A DNA stretch of 64,000 bases from an uncultured Prevotellaceae bacterium (lineage in GTDB: Bacteria > Bacteroidota > Bacteroidia > Bacteroidales > Bacteroidaceae), in assembly GCA_900316975.1 (NCBI GenBank), contig ONFA01000001.1:1-64000 (forward strand), given 5' to 3'. Positions 1 through 7,448 of this stretch are shown here, one piece after another (the stretch's first letter is position 1; each line of letters begins with the position of its first letter). The position numbers and the translations under genes are program-made. A model generated the notes under the pieces. That model had not been told where the DNA came from. It was given only the letters and a program-made list of their open reading frames with translations, and made no database searches.

Positions 1-17
1 CATCGGCGACAAAACTG

Positions 18-377
18 CTATTCCTTCTTCAAGTAATCAAATAAATTGATTCTGCCTGTCTCGTTTTCAATATCAAGTAGCGGTACTTTCTCCACCATCT
101 TTGTAACACCAGTATGCTTGTCAACATAAAAATGAACCGTTGCCCCCGTATAGCTGCGAAATACCACTTCATACGTAGAATCCGATTCCACCCCCATCTC
201 CACATACATGATGGAGGGATTCTCTTGGGCAATACTCCATTCATACATCTGATGGCAATAGTTGCTGACTCCCTCGTAAGCATTTTCTTCCGTAACCCTT
301 CTGTCAGGATGTCCTGAACCGCACGAACAGCAGAACAGCATCATTAACAAGGAATAGACGACAATAAGCGGTTTCAT
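18..377 (-). CDS. small hypothetical lipoprotein
   Basis: A 119-residue protein with a short basic N-terminus, a hydrophobic stretch (about residues 4-18) and a lipobox-like cysteine cluster (FCCSCG), so it is probably lipidated and held in the inner or outer membrane. The mature part (about 100 residues) is polar, predicted beta-rich, and matches no enzyme I can name; it resembles the small DUF4884-type lipoproteins of Bacteroidales, but that assignment is only a suggestion. The gene points away from the neighbouring fragment at 499-1056 and stands alone. A TAATTTTG -7-like box lies upstream on the same strand (464-471), about 85 bases before the start codon. Confidence 0.6.
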   Translation of the reverse strand: MKPLIVVYSLLMMLFCCSCGSGHPDRRVTEENAYEGVSNYCHQMYEWSIAQENPSIMYVEMGVESDSTYEVVFRSYTGATVHFYVDKHTGVTKMVEKVPLLDIENETGRINLFDYLKKE

Positions 378-442
378 ATCTTTAGTTCACTGAATTCCGA
401 TTTGACTAAATTATTAGACATTGTTCTTTTCTGTGAAAAGCG

Positions 443-470
443 AATTTTGCCGATTACGAGCGGCAAAATT
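443..470. repeat. 10-bp inverted repeat in the divergent spacer
   Basis: AATTTTGCCG at 443-452 is mirrored exactly by CGGCAAAATT at 461-470 with an 8-base loop. The right arm includes the complement of TAATTTTG (464-471), a plausible -7 box for the leftward lipoprotein gene, so the dyad may be an operator as well as an RNA hairpin. There is no trailing T-tract as expected of an intrinsic terminator. The rest of 378-498 holds nothing else I can identify. Confidence 0.5.
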
Positions 471-498
471 AGTCATTTCCGCTAAAATTCCGTGAATT

Positions 499-1056
499 TT
501 GTGTAACCGCCTCTATGCGGCCAAGATGTGCTGCCACGAGGGGAAACTCTACTATTCGGCTCCTGTGGAGATTGCGACTCTGCCCGATGACGTGAATCTG
601 GCTTCGATGGATGGCTGGATGGATGGTCTCGACCTGAAGGTGGCCTACTGTGTGGTGAACGACAATGAGGGGGCTGCTGTGCTGCAGAATCAGGTGACTT
701 TTGCCAACAGTATTGACCACCGTATTGCCTATAATGCCTACGACATGGCTGACAGCCAGCAGGTGCCTGTCACGGTGACGGTGGCTAACAATGGTTTCCA
801 GCCTGTGGAACGAATCGACATCACGATGGGTGGCGAGACGACTGCCCACGAGGTGGTGCTCATGCCTCAGCAGACGGTGGAACTGACGGCCAATTGTCCT
901 GTGACGGAGGATTTTGACGGCACTATCGCCTACGATGTGACTGACGGACAGGTGGTTGATGTGTGGTACACGCTTGACGGCATCCGCCTGCAGGGCGAGC
1001 CTGTCCTGCGTGGTGTCTATGTCAATCAGCGTGGTGAGAAGAGGGTGGTGAAGTGA
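499..1056 (+). pseudogene. 3' remnant of a large secreted surface protein
   Basis: An open frame of 185 codons whose first possible starts are TTG at 499 or ATG at 526; neither is preceded by a signal peptide or a promoter. The middle part reads like a CARDB/Ig-type beta-sandwich (VPVTVTVANNGF, about residues 95-106). The end (DVWYTLDGIRLQG... GVYVNQRGEKRVVK) is the C-terminal signature seen on large secreted Prevotella proteins, where a short beta-rich tail of the form 'YxLxGxR...GxYxxxGxKxxxK' ends the chain. A normal protein with this tail would be several hundred residues longer and carry a signal peptide, so this is most likely the 3' end left after deletion or recombination near 475-500. 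A genuine short cytoplasmic gene is less likely. Confidence 0.55.
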
Positions 1057-1075
1057 CCTTCTGCTCAGTGGTTTA

Positions 1076-1130
1076 AGTGAAAAGTGAAAAGTAACTTAGA
1101 TTTTTCACTCTTCACTTTTCACTTTTCACT
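1076..1130. repeat. 17-bp perfect inverted repeat (AGTGAAAAG type)
   Basis: AGTGAAAAGTGAAAAGT at 1076-1092 is mirrored exactly at 1114-1130, with a 21-base T-rich loop. Each arm is itself two and a half copies of AGTGAAA. The element lies just after the stop of the 499-1056 fragment and faces the end of the leftward operon, so it may act as a terminator between convergent units. The motif AGTGAAAAGTGAAAAGT looks like a dispersed repeat rather than a simple terminator. The remaining spacer up to 1255 shows nothing else. Confidence 0.6.
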
Positions 1131-1255
1131 CAATAGTGTTTCTGCTCAGAACCTCCACCGATGTCCGTTCGCATTTTCCTTCGGCTTCATTCTTTGCCTC
1201 GTAAAATGCTACTTCCATCCCCCGTTTTGACGAAAAATATTATCAATTTTTTTCA

Positions 1256-1981
1256 TCAAAACGTCCACTTCAATGCCAAAGTTGGATTGATGAAGAAAGA
1301 CTTGTTGTTATAGGTGTTGTAGATGAAGTTGTTGCTGATTTCCACTTCGGTGCCAATGCTCAGATTTGTGTTCTCCAATCCCTTGAGACTGTTGAAGTTG
1401 TACCAGAATTGAGGTTCAGTGAGAAGCACCAGTTGTCCGTGACCACAGGCATTCTCGCCACGCCAGAAATCGATGAAGCCTGAGAAGGTGCATGCCCTGT
1501 GGGCGAAGGTGGTGCTCCACACGCCTGTCAACTGAACGCTGGCATAGGCACGGGTGTAGTCGTAACTCTTGAAGTAGTGCTTGTACATGAGTTGTACGGA
1601 GTAGGTCTTGGAGAAGTCTGCTGAATGTCCGTTCCATGCGGGACCGATAAGAGCCGCCTGCTGAAAACTTCCGAAACGGTTGAGACCGCCATCGTATTCA
1701 ATATGGGCAGCGAAGGGTGATTGTTTGCCCAGATTGAACTCGCGTGAAATCTCTGTGTAAGCCCCTTCGGTGAACTTGCGGCTGAAGTCAATATCCACAA
1801 AGTAGAACCAAGAACCCCATTGGTCGGCTTTGAACTGCTCGACGGTAACGGTCACTTTCTGACGGCCTGCCTCTTCGTCTGGATAAAGGTTGCGTCCGAA
1901 ATCATAATGTACTTGGATGTCTTGTGCGTTGGCACTGATGGCTGCAATAAGCATCATTGCCATAAGGATCAATTTTTTCAT
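1256..1981 (-). CDS. DUF5020 / Tsx-like nucleoside outer-membrane channel
   Basis: About 241 residues with a clear Sec signal peptide (MKKLILMAMM... ISANAQ) and a mature region rich in alternating hydrophobic and polar strands that ends in an aromatic residue (ALKWTF), the usual signature of an outer-membrane beta-barrel. The family is DUF5020, related to the nucleoside-specific channel Tsx. It follows uraA by 12 bases and the AzgA-type permease gene lies further upstream in the same operon, so a role in letting nucleosides or nucleobases cross the outer membrane is well supported by context. An in-frame ATG three codons further upstream (1990) would add MIN; the MKK start was chosen because it gives the standard signal peptide. 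Confidence 0.75.
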   Translation of the reverse strand: MKKLILMAMMLIAAISANAQDIQVHYDFGRNLYPDEEAGRQKVTVTVEQFKADQWGSWFYFVDIDFSRKFTEGAYTEISREFNLGKQSPFAAHIEYDGGLNRFGSFQQAALIGPAWNGHSADFSKTYSVQLMYKHYFKSYDYTRAYASVQLTGVWSTTFAHRACTFSGFIDFWRGENACGHGQLVLLTEPQFWYNFNSLKGLENTNLSIGTEVEISNNFIYNTYNNKSFFINPTLALKWTF

Positions 1982-1993
1982 GTTTATCATTTC

Positions 1994-3307
1994 TTAATTT
2001 GTGTATTGTTCAATATCAATGTCTATTCGGTTGGGCAAGATGGCGTTCAAGATGATGCCCACGATGGCTGCCAATGCCAATCCGGAGAAATGGACGGAGC
2101 CAATGGCGACAGAGTCGTTGGCACCATACTTCACGCCGATGGCGATGACCAAAATGAGGGCAGCGATTAAGATATTGCGCATCTGTATGAAATCAATGTG
2201 TGCCTCCACCATGTTGCGAATACCTACAGCGGAAATCATTCCATAAAGGATGAGTGACACACCGCCGATGGTGGCAGCAGGCATCGTGGCGACGAAACAG
2301 GCGAATTTGGGACAGAAACTCAACATGATGGCAAAGATGGCTGCCAAGCGGATGACGCGAGGATCATACACTTTTGTGATGTTCAGCACTCCCGTGTTCT
2401 CACCGTAGGTCGTATTGGCTGGTGCACCAAACAACGAAGCCAATGTCGTGGCAAGACCGTCGCCCATGAGTGTACGGTGCAAGCCCGGGTCAGCCAAGAA
2501 CGGTTTTCCCACGGTGCCAGAGATGGCGCACATGTCACCGATGTGCTCCATGATGGTGGCAAAAGCGATGGGCATGATGGCAATGATGCTGGAGGTGATG
2601 AGCGTGTAGTCAGGGTTGTCAAACACTGCCAACACGGTGTTCTCCCTTGCCACGGGCAGTCCCATCCATGCCGCATTTTGGAAAGGCGTGAAATCTATCT
2701 TCCCCATACAGGCTGCCAACCCATACGATGCCGCGACTCCAAGCAGAATGGGTATGATGCGTACAATGCCACGCCCCCACATGTTGCTCACAATCACCAC
2801 GATGATTGCCGTCAGTGCGATGAGCCAGTCGGTCATGGCGTTCGTGATGGCGGAGCCTGACAGACACAGACCTATGGAAATGACCATGGGACCTGTCACC
2901 ACTGGCGGGAAGTAGCGGAGAATACGCTCGCTGCCGAACCACTTGATGAGTCCTGCCATGACGAAATAACATAGTCCTGCACATGCCACACCGATACAGG
3001 CGTAGTCGAGCGAAAGGTTCTCGGACAACCCTCTGTCCATACCGAGTTGCTTGATGGACAAGTAACCTCCGATGAAGGCAAAGGAACTGCCGAGGAAAGC
3101 GGGCACCTTCCATTTTGCGATGAAATGGAAGAGCAGTGTGCCGATACCTGCGAAGAGTAGGGTGGCTGACACGTTCAGTCCTGTGATGGCTGGCACGAGG
3201 ATGGTGGCACCGAACATGGCAAAGAGGTGCTGAATGCCCAGAATGCCAAACTTGACAGGACCTAAAGTGCGAGCATCATGGATGCCCTGTTGTGATTGTA
3301 TTTCCAT
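1994..3307 (-). CDS. uraA: uracil/xanthine permease (NCS2 family)
   Basis: A 437-residue polytopic inner-membrane protein of the NAT/NCS2 family, the usual length for UraA, which takes up uracil by proton symport. Many hydrophobic segments run from about residue 20 to the C-terminus. The two glutamates that line the substrate site of this family are present: E254 in MEHIGD and E303 in YGENTG, followed by the conserved SGT/LADPG...LMGDG loop. It lies between the AzgA-type permease gene (10-bp gap upstream) and the DUF5020 channel gene (12-bp gap downstream), forming a compact nucleobase-uptake operon read leftward from the promoter at 4673-4704. Xanthine or uric-acid specificity cannot be excluded from sequence alone. 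Confidence 0.88.
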   Translation of the reverse strand: MEIQSQQGIHDARTLGPVKFGILGIQHLFAMFGATILVPAITGLNVSATLLFAGIGTLLFHFIAKWKVPAFLGSSFAFIGGYLSIKQLGMDRGLSENLSLDYACIGVACAGLCYFVMAGLIKWFGSERILRYFPPVVTGPMVISIGLCLSGSAITNAMTDWLIALTAIIVVIVSNMWGRGIVRIIPILLGVAASYGLAACMGKIDFTPFQNAAWMGLPVARENTVLAVFDNPDYTLITSSIIAIMPIAFATIMEHIGDMCAISGTVGKPFLADPGLHRTLMGDGLATTLASLFGAPANTTYGENTGVLNITKVYDPRVIRLAAIFAIMLSFCPKFACFVATMPAATIGGVSLILYGMISAVGIRNMVEAHIDFIQMRNILIAALILVIAIGVKYGANDSVAIGSVHFSGLALAAIVGIILNAILPNRIDIDIEQYTN

Positions 3308-3317
3308 GAGAGAATCG

Positions 3318-4649
3318 TTAGAAGAGTTGCGACAAGAGTTCTTTCAATAAAGGCATGAGGTACCTCAAAATGAAGATGATGGCTAAGATGACAATTGTGG
3401 GGTTAAGTCTCTTCCATTGACGCGCAATGGCATTCAGTACCACATACGTGATGATTCCCAATAAGATGCCATCGCTGATGGAATCTGCCATCACCATGAT
3501 GAACAGTGTGATGATGCAAGGAATGCTGTCAGTGTATCTTTTGAAGTTCAGTTGTTTCACATTGGAGAACATCATCAAGCCGACAATGATGAGGATGGGA
3601 CTGGTCGCTCCCGATGGGATGGCAAGAAACAGGGGTGCAAAGAATAGGGAGATGGCGAAGAAAAAGGCGATGGATGCAGCGGTCAAGCCTGTTCTGCCAC
3701 CTTCGCTTACACCAGAGGCTGATTCCACGTAGGTGGTTGTGGTGGATGCTCCCACACAAGCGCCTGCTGTAGTGGCTATGGCATCGGCAAGAAGTGCCTC
3801 GTCTAATCGTGGAATGGAACCGTCTTTCCGCATCATGCCTGCTGAATTCATCACGCCAATGATTGAGCCTATGGTGTCGAACATGTCAATAAACAGGAAG
3901 GTGAAGACTACAGAGAGCATGTCGAGCGTGAAGATGTTGTGCCACTCAAATTGCATGAAAAGTGGACTTATGTCGGGAGGCATGCCGATGACACCATTCA
4001 AATGTGTTTGCCCCATTGGAATACCGATGAGTGTGGTGACAAAAATGCCGATGAGCATGGCGCCTTTCACTTTGTAGATGAGTAGCGCAGCCGTGATGAG
4101 AAGACCAATGATGCACAGCAGGGCAGGACCCGAGGTGATGTCGCCTAAAGTGGTGAGTGTGGCTTCGTTATCTACGATTACATTTGCATTCTTCAACCCC
4201 AAAGATGCGATGAATAGGCCGATGCCAGCAGAGATGGCTGCCTTCATTTGGGTGGGAATGGCATTGACAATGAGTGACCGTATTTTTGTGATACTCAAAA
4301 TGATGAAAAGGATACCCTCCAAGAGTATTGCTGTCAACGCAAATTGCCACGTGTATCCCATCGTAAGGCAAACCGTATATACAAAAAATGCGTTCAGACC
4401 CATGCCTGGGGCAAGTCCGAACGGCATCTTTGCATAGATGGCCATCACTAATGTGCCGATAACGCTGGCAATAACTGTGGCTGTAAACACGGCATCTGTG
4501 TCCATGCCTTGGTCGGCGAGTGCTGAAAAGATGTTAGGATTGACGGCGAGGATGTACGCCATGGTCAGGAAAGAGGTCAAGCCAGCCATCAATTCTGTCT
4601 TGACTTTGTGCTTCGCAGGATCGAAGCCGAAGAGTTTTTGTAGCATCAT
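3318..4649 (-). CDS. AzgA/PbuG-type purine permease
   Basis: A 443-residue inner-membrane transporter of the adenine/guanine/hypoxanthine permease branch of NCS2. It opens with LFGFDPAKHKVKTELMAGLTSFLTMAYI, characteristic of AzgA/PbuG, and contains GMGLNAFFVY and TTTTYVESASGVSEGGRTG, which in this family form substrate-contacting loops. The start is one of two adjacent ATG codons (4649 or 4646); a longer reading frame runs upstream but would overlap the promoter and the divergent GH105 gene and has no hydrophobic or conserved sequence. It is first gene of the leftward operon with uraA and the DUF5020 channel, so the cell gains uptake of purines and uracil from one transcript. Confidence 0.87.
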   Translation of the reverse strand: MMLQKLFGFDPAKHKVKTELMAGLTSFLTMAYILAVNPNIFSALADQGMDTDAVFTATVIASVIGTLVMAIYAKMPFGLAPGMGLNAFFVYTVCLTMGYTWQFALTAILLEGILFIILSITKIRSLIVNAIPTQMKAAISAGIGLFIASLGLKNANVIVDNEATLTTLGDITSGPALLCIIGLLITAALLIYKVKGAMLIGIFVTTLIGIPMGQTHLNGVIGMPPDISPLFMQFEWHNIFTLDMLSVVFTFLFIDMFDTIGSIIGVMNSAGMMRKDGSIPRLDEALLADAIATTAGACVGASTTTTYVESASGVSEGGRTGLTAASIAFFFAISLFFAPLFLAIPSGATSPILIIVGLMMFSNVKQLNFKRYTDSIPCIITLFIMVMADSISDGILLGIITYVVLNAIARQWKRLNPTIVILAIIFILRYLMPLLKELLSQLF

Positions 4650-4672
4650 CTTTTTGTGGTTATAGTTGTTTG

Positions 4673-4704
4673 CAAAGATAAGGTAAAAATGTGAATGAAA
4701 CAAA
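4673..4704 (-). promoter_or_regulatory. promoter of the nucleobase-uptake operon
   Basis: Read leftward, TTTG (4701-4704) is followed after 20 bases by TATCTTTG (4673-4680), matching the Bacteroidales housekeeping pattern TTTG-N19-21-TAnnTTTG. Transcription would begin near 4665, leaving a leader of about 15-20 bases before the AzgA-type start codon at 4649, which supports that start over longer alternatives. Confidence 0.75.
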
Positions 4705-4742
4705 AAAAAAGTTAAATTTCGGTGTTTTGACGGATTTTTATG

Positions 4743-4750
4743 TATCTTTG
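4743..4750 (+). promoter_or_regulatory. -7 box for the GH105 gene
   Basis: TATCTTTG matches the Bacteroidales -7 consensus TAnnTTTG. It sits 21 bases before the ATG at 4772. No good TTTG -33 element lies 19-21 bases upstream (the nearest is TTTG at 4726-4729, too close), so this promoter may be weak or activator dependent, as is common for carbohydrate genes. Confidence 0.5.
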
Positions 4751-4771
4751 TCCTCAAAATAGACGTAGCAT

Positions 4772-6046
4772 ATGATAAAGTGTGTGTGTGCCCTGGTTTT
4801 TTCAGTCCTTTGGGTCTTGCCTGAAATGTTGGTGGCGGCTCCACCTCAAAAGCAGGAAGTGCTTGCAGCATTGGAACTTGCCAATGACTATTTCATCAGC
4901 AAGAATCCCGATCCCGGCAAACCGACGTTTGTGAAGAAGGAGCGTCCGTCCAACTTATGGACAAGAGGCGTGTATTTTGAGGGGCTGATAGCCTTGACCG
5001 AGGTGGAGCGACAAACGAATGGGGCGAAGTATGCGCCCTATAAGAAATATATAGAGGATTGGGGGGCGGCACACCGTTGGAAGCCGCGAAATGGCGTGAC
5101 GACGAGGGATGCCGATGACTATTGCTGTTGCCAGACCTATCTGGACATGTATTGGCAGGAGCGTCGGGACGAAATGCTGCAACCGACCGTGGAATGCATG
5201 GACAACGTGTTAGAATCACAGGAGCTGCCCTGGGTGTCGGGAGGACAAACGAAGTCGGAAGGAAGCTGCGGGGACTGGACTTGGATAGATGCCATCCAGA
5301 TGGGGTTGCCCGTGCTGTCGAAGCTGACACGCATCCGCCATCTCGAGGGTGATGAAAATGCAAAACGCTATGCAGAACAAGGATGGAGAATGTATGAAAC
5401 ATCAAGAAATATGATAGGGGGAGGATTGTTCAATGCGAAAGACGGCTTGTGGTGGAGAGACCGTGACTTTGTGCCGCCCTATCAGGAACCGAATGGCGAA
5501 GACTGCTATTGGAGCCGTGGAAACGGCTGGGTCTATGCTGCATTGGTCAGGGCAATGGATGCCATGTTGGTGGGAGAGCATGCAGAAGCGCCGGACTATA
5601 TGGAGCCATTGGGCGAGAATTCGTGGAGGAATTTGGGCGAAGATGCCCATTTCCAAGACTACAGGAGGGATTACCTGGCGATGACGAAAGCATTGGTGCA
5701 GTGTCAGCGGAAGGATGGGTTCTGGAATGTGTCATTGCATGACGAGACGAACTATGGCGGAGTGGAACTGTCGGGCACGGCATTGTTCATCTATGGTATG
5801 GCATGGGGAGTGCGCCATGGCTATCTGTCCAAGAGGAAGTATCTGCCGACAATACTCAACACATGGGAGTCGATGGTGAACACGTGCCTCCACACCAACG
5901 GTTTTCTGGGTTATGTGCAGGGTACGGGAAAGGAACCGAAGGATTCGCAGCCTGTGACGTATAGCAAGCAACCCGATTTCGAAGACTACGGCTTGGGCTG
6001 CTTCTTGCTTTGTGGAACAGAAATCATTAAATTGTTAGCGATATGA
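4772..6046 (+). CDS. GH105 unsaturated rhamnogalacturonyl hydrolase
   Basis: A 424-residue secreted protein: signal peptide at residues 1-22, then an (alpha/alpha)6-barrel of the GH88/GH105 type. Recognisable landmarks are WTRGVYFEGL (63-72), the likely catalytic Asp173 in WIDAIQMG, WSRGNGW at 247-253, and FEDYGLGCFLLCG near the C-terminus. Family members remove the unsaturated galacturonic acid left on rhamnogalacturonan fragments after lyase cleavage, here presumably in the periplasm. The stop overlaps the start of the DUF4837 lipoprotein gene by four bases (ATGA), so the two are translationally coupled. The nearby GH2 and CE12 genes fit a rhamnogalacturonan-processing role; exact substrate is inferred. 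Confidence 0.83.
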   Translation: MIKCVCALVFSVLWVLPEMLVAAPPQKQEVLAALELANDYFISKNPDPGKPTFVKKERPSNLWTRGVYFEGLIALTEVERQTNGAKYAPYKKYIEDWGAAHRWKPRNGVTTRDADDYCCCQTYLDMYWQERRDEMLQPTVECMDNVLESQELPWVSGGQTKSEGSCGDWTWIDAIQMGLPVLSKLTRIRHLEGDENAKRYAEQGWRMYETSRNMIGGGLFNAKDGLWWRDRDFVPPYQEPNGEDCYWSRGNGWVYAALVRAMDAMLVGEHAEAPDYMEPLGENSWRNLGEDAHFQDYRRDYLAMTKALVQCQRKDGFWNVSLHDETNYGGVELSGTALFIYGMAWGVRHGYLSKRKYLPTILNTWESMVNTCLHTNGFLGYVQGTGKEPKDSQPVTYSKQPDFEDYGLGCFLLCGTEIIKLLAI

Positions 6047-7023
6047 AACATGCTTTATATATAATAATGTGTATGTGCTTGATGCTTCTTGCATCATGTA
6101 CACAGGAAAAGAAAAAAGGGAAGGTGATAGGGAAGGTGCAGAGTGCACCTTATGAGTTGCTGGTGGTGGCTGATAAGGAGTGGTTGAAGACGGATGCGGG
6201 TCAGAGCCTTGTGAACATGACGGAAACTCCGATTGAGGGGATTCCACAGCCTGAGCCGAATTTTCGGGCGACATATATCTATCCGCATGCCTTTTCGGGC
6301 ACGTTCAGGGGGTATGCTAATATCATTGTGGTGAATGTGGGGAAGAAATACAAGGAGGCACGATTAGGCTGGGCTTCCAATGTGTATGCTCAACCGCAAG
6401 TGGTGCTGTCGTTGGAGGCGCCTGATGACAAGTCTTTTGCAGAGTTGGTCATGGCACATCGAGAGTCTATATTGGAAGCCTTCAATGCCAATGAGTTTAA
6501 GCGTGAACGTGCCTTCTTGAAGAAAAAGCACAGCGGAGTGGTTTCGAGACAAGTCCAGAAGCAGTTTGGAGTGGATATACAGGCGCCAGTTGATGTGGAT
6601 GATATCAAAAAGGGAAAGGACTTTATGTGGGCATCTGCCAGTGAGCAGGAGTTTCGGCTGAATGTTTGCGTATATACTTTACCATTGCGGGAGATGACGG
6701 CTGAAAAATTGGTGGAAGCCCGAGATTCTGTGATGAAAATCAATATTCCAGGCGGACGCGAAGGTCAGTGGATGGAAACGGACAGGAGGTCGGTGCTGAG
6801 TGGCTCTGTTACGGTGGACGGAAAGGATTTGATGGCTGTTAGAGGTTTCTGGGACATGAAAGACGATGCGATGGGGGGACCCTTTGTCTGCTATGTCTAT
6901 CCTGATGAAAAGCGTCAGCGTTTGTTGATTGCGGAGGGTTTTGTCTTTGCTCCGAATACGAAAAAGCGCCCCTTGATTCGCCAACTCGAAGCAACGCTTC
7001 AAACCATCAACCTACAACCATAA
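6043..7023 (+). CDS. DUF4837 family lipoprotein
   Basis: A 326-residue lipoprotein with a signal peptide ending in LLAS-C (Cys19). The mature protein has two alpha/beta-looking halves and matches the DUF4837 family, which is widespread and conserved in Bacteroidetes but has no established function. Features include YELLVVADKEW early in the mature chain and a repeated pattern of basic helices around residues 140-165. It overlaps the GH105 stop by four bases, so it is cotranscribed, yet the family is found in many other contexts and I would not infer a carbohydrate role from this neighbour alone. Confidence 0.75.
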   Translation: MKHALYIIMCMCLMLLASCTQEKKKGKVIGKVQSAPYELLVVADKEWLKTDAGQSLVNMTETPIEGIPQPEPNFRATYIYPHAFSGTFRGYANIIVVNVGKKYKEARLGWASNVYAQPQVVLSLEAPDDKSFAELVMAHRESILEAFNANEFKRERAFLKKKHSGVVSRQVQKQFGVDIQAPVDVDDIKKGKDFMWASASEQEFRLNVCVYTLPLREMTAEKLVEARDSVMKINIPGGREGQWMETDRRSVLSGSVTVDGKDLMAVRGFWDMKDDAMGGPFVCYVYPDEKRQRLLIAEGFVFAPNTKKRPLIRQLEATLQTINLQP

Positions 7024-7086
7024 CCCCTTAAATACTTAAAATTGGGTATCCTTTTATCGCTTTTGTTGCATTTTCTCTACCTAAAA

Positions 7087-7119
7087 TTTGGTATGTAAGG
7101 AAAAGTTTTCCTACATTTG
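7087..7119 (+). promoter_or_regulatory. promoter of the ferredoxin gene
   Basis: TTTG (7087-7090), 21 bases, then TACATTTG (7112-7119) gives a complete Bacteroidales promoter. Transcription would start near 7126, about 55 bases before the ATG at 7181; the leader is A/T-rich with repeated AAATTGTAAAT-like words and no Shine-Dalgarno sequence. Confidence 0.75.
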
Positions 7120-7180
7120 CACTCACAATAGATGTTTATAAAAATTGTAAATAACAAATTATAAAATTGTAAATTGAACT

Positions 7181-7354
7181 ATGGCTTACGTAATTAGTGA
7201 CGATTGTGTAATGTGTGGAACTTGCGCAGGTGAGTGTCCATCAGGTGCTATCAGCGAAGGTGATGGCAAGTATGTTATTGATGCAGACGCATGTGTGGAT
7301 TGTGGCACTTGCGCTGACGCTTGTCCTGCAGGTGCTATCGCTCCTGGAGAATGA
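7181..7354 (+). CDS. 2[4Fe-4S] ferredoxin
   Basis: A 57-residue protein with two classic CxxCxxCxxxCP cluster motifs: Cys9, 12, 15, 19 and Cys38, 41, 44, 48, each followed by a small-residue/AI turn (SGAI, AGAI). This is the clostridial-type bacterial ferredoxin that carries low-potential electrons in the cytoplasm, for instance for pyruvate:ferredoxin oxidoreductase or hydrogenase in anaerobes. The gene has its own promoter (7087-7119) and terminator (7383-7415), so it is monocistronic. Its alanine-rich, acidic composition points to high expression. Confidence 0.93.
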   Translation: MAYVISDDCVMCGTCAGECPSGAISEGDGKYVIDADACVDCGTCADACPAGAIAPGE

Positions 7355-7382
7355 GGACAATCTGTGCGTTTTTTATGATTTT

Positions 7383-7415
7383 AAGCGGCATTCTCTTGTG
7401 AGTTTGCCGCTTTTT
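7383..7415 (+). terminator. intrinsic terminator after the ferredoxin gene
   Basis: AAGCGGCA (7383-7390) pairs perfectly with TGCCGCTT (7405-7412) around a 14-base loop, and the 3' arm runs into TTTTT. It insulates the strongly expressed ferredoxin from the GH2 gene downstream. Confidence 0.8.
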
Positions 7416-7448
7416 GTGTACCTTCGCACATCAATATGCTAACTAAAG

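Noticed and set aside
2477..2915. Long open frames antisense to uraA and other genes
   Set aside because: They mirror conserved genes, lack start signals and encode low-complexity Met/His/Arg-rich sequence; they are frame shadows.
4650..4871. N-terminal extension of the AzgA-type permease to 4871
   Set aside because: It would run through its own promoter and into the divergent GH105 gene, and the added 74 residues show no conserved or hydrophobic sequence.
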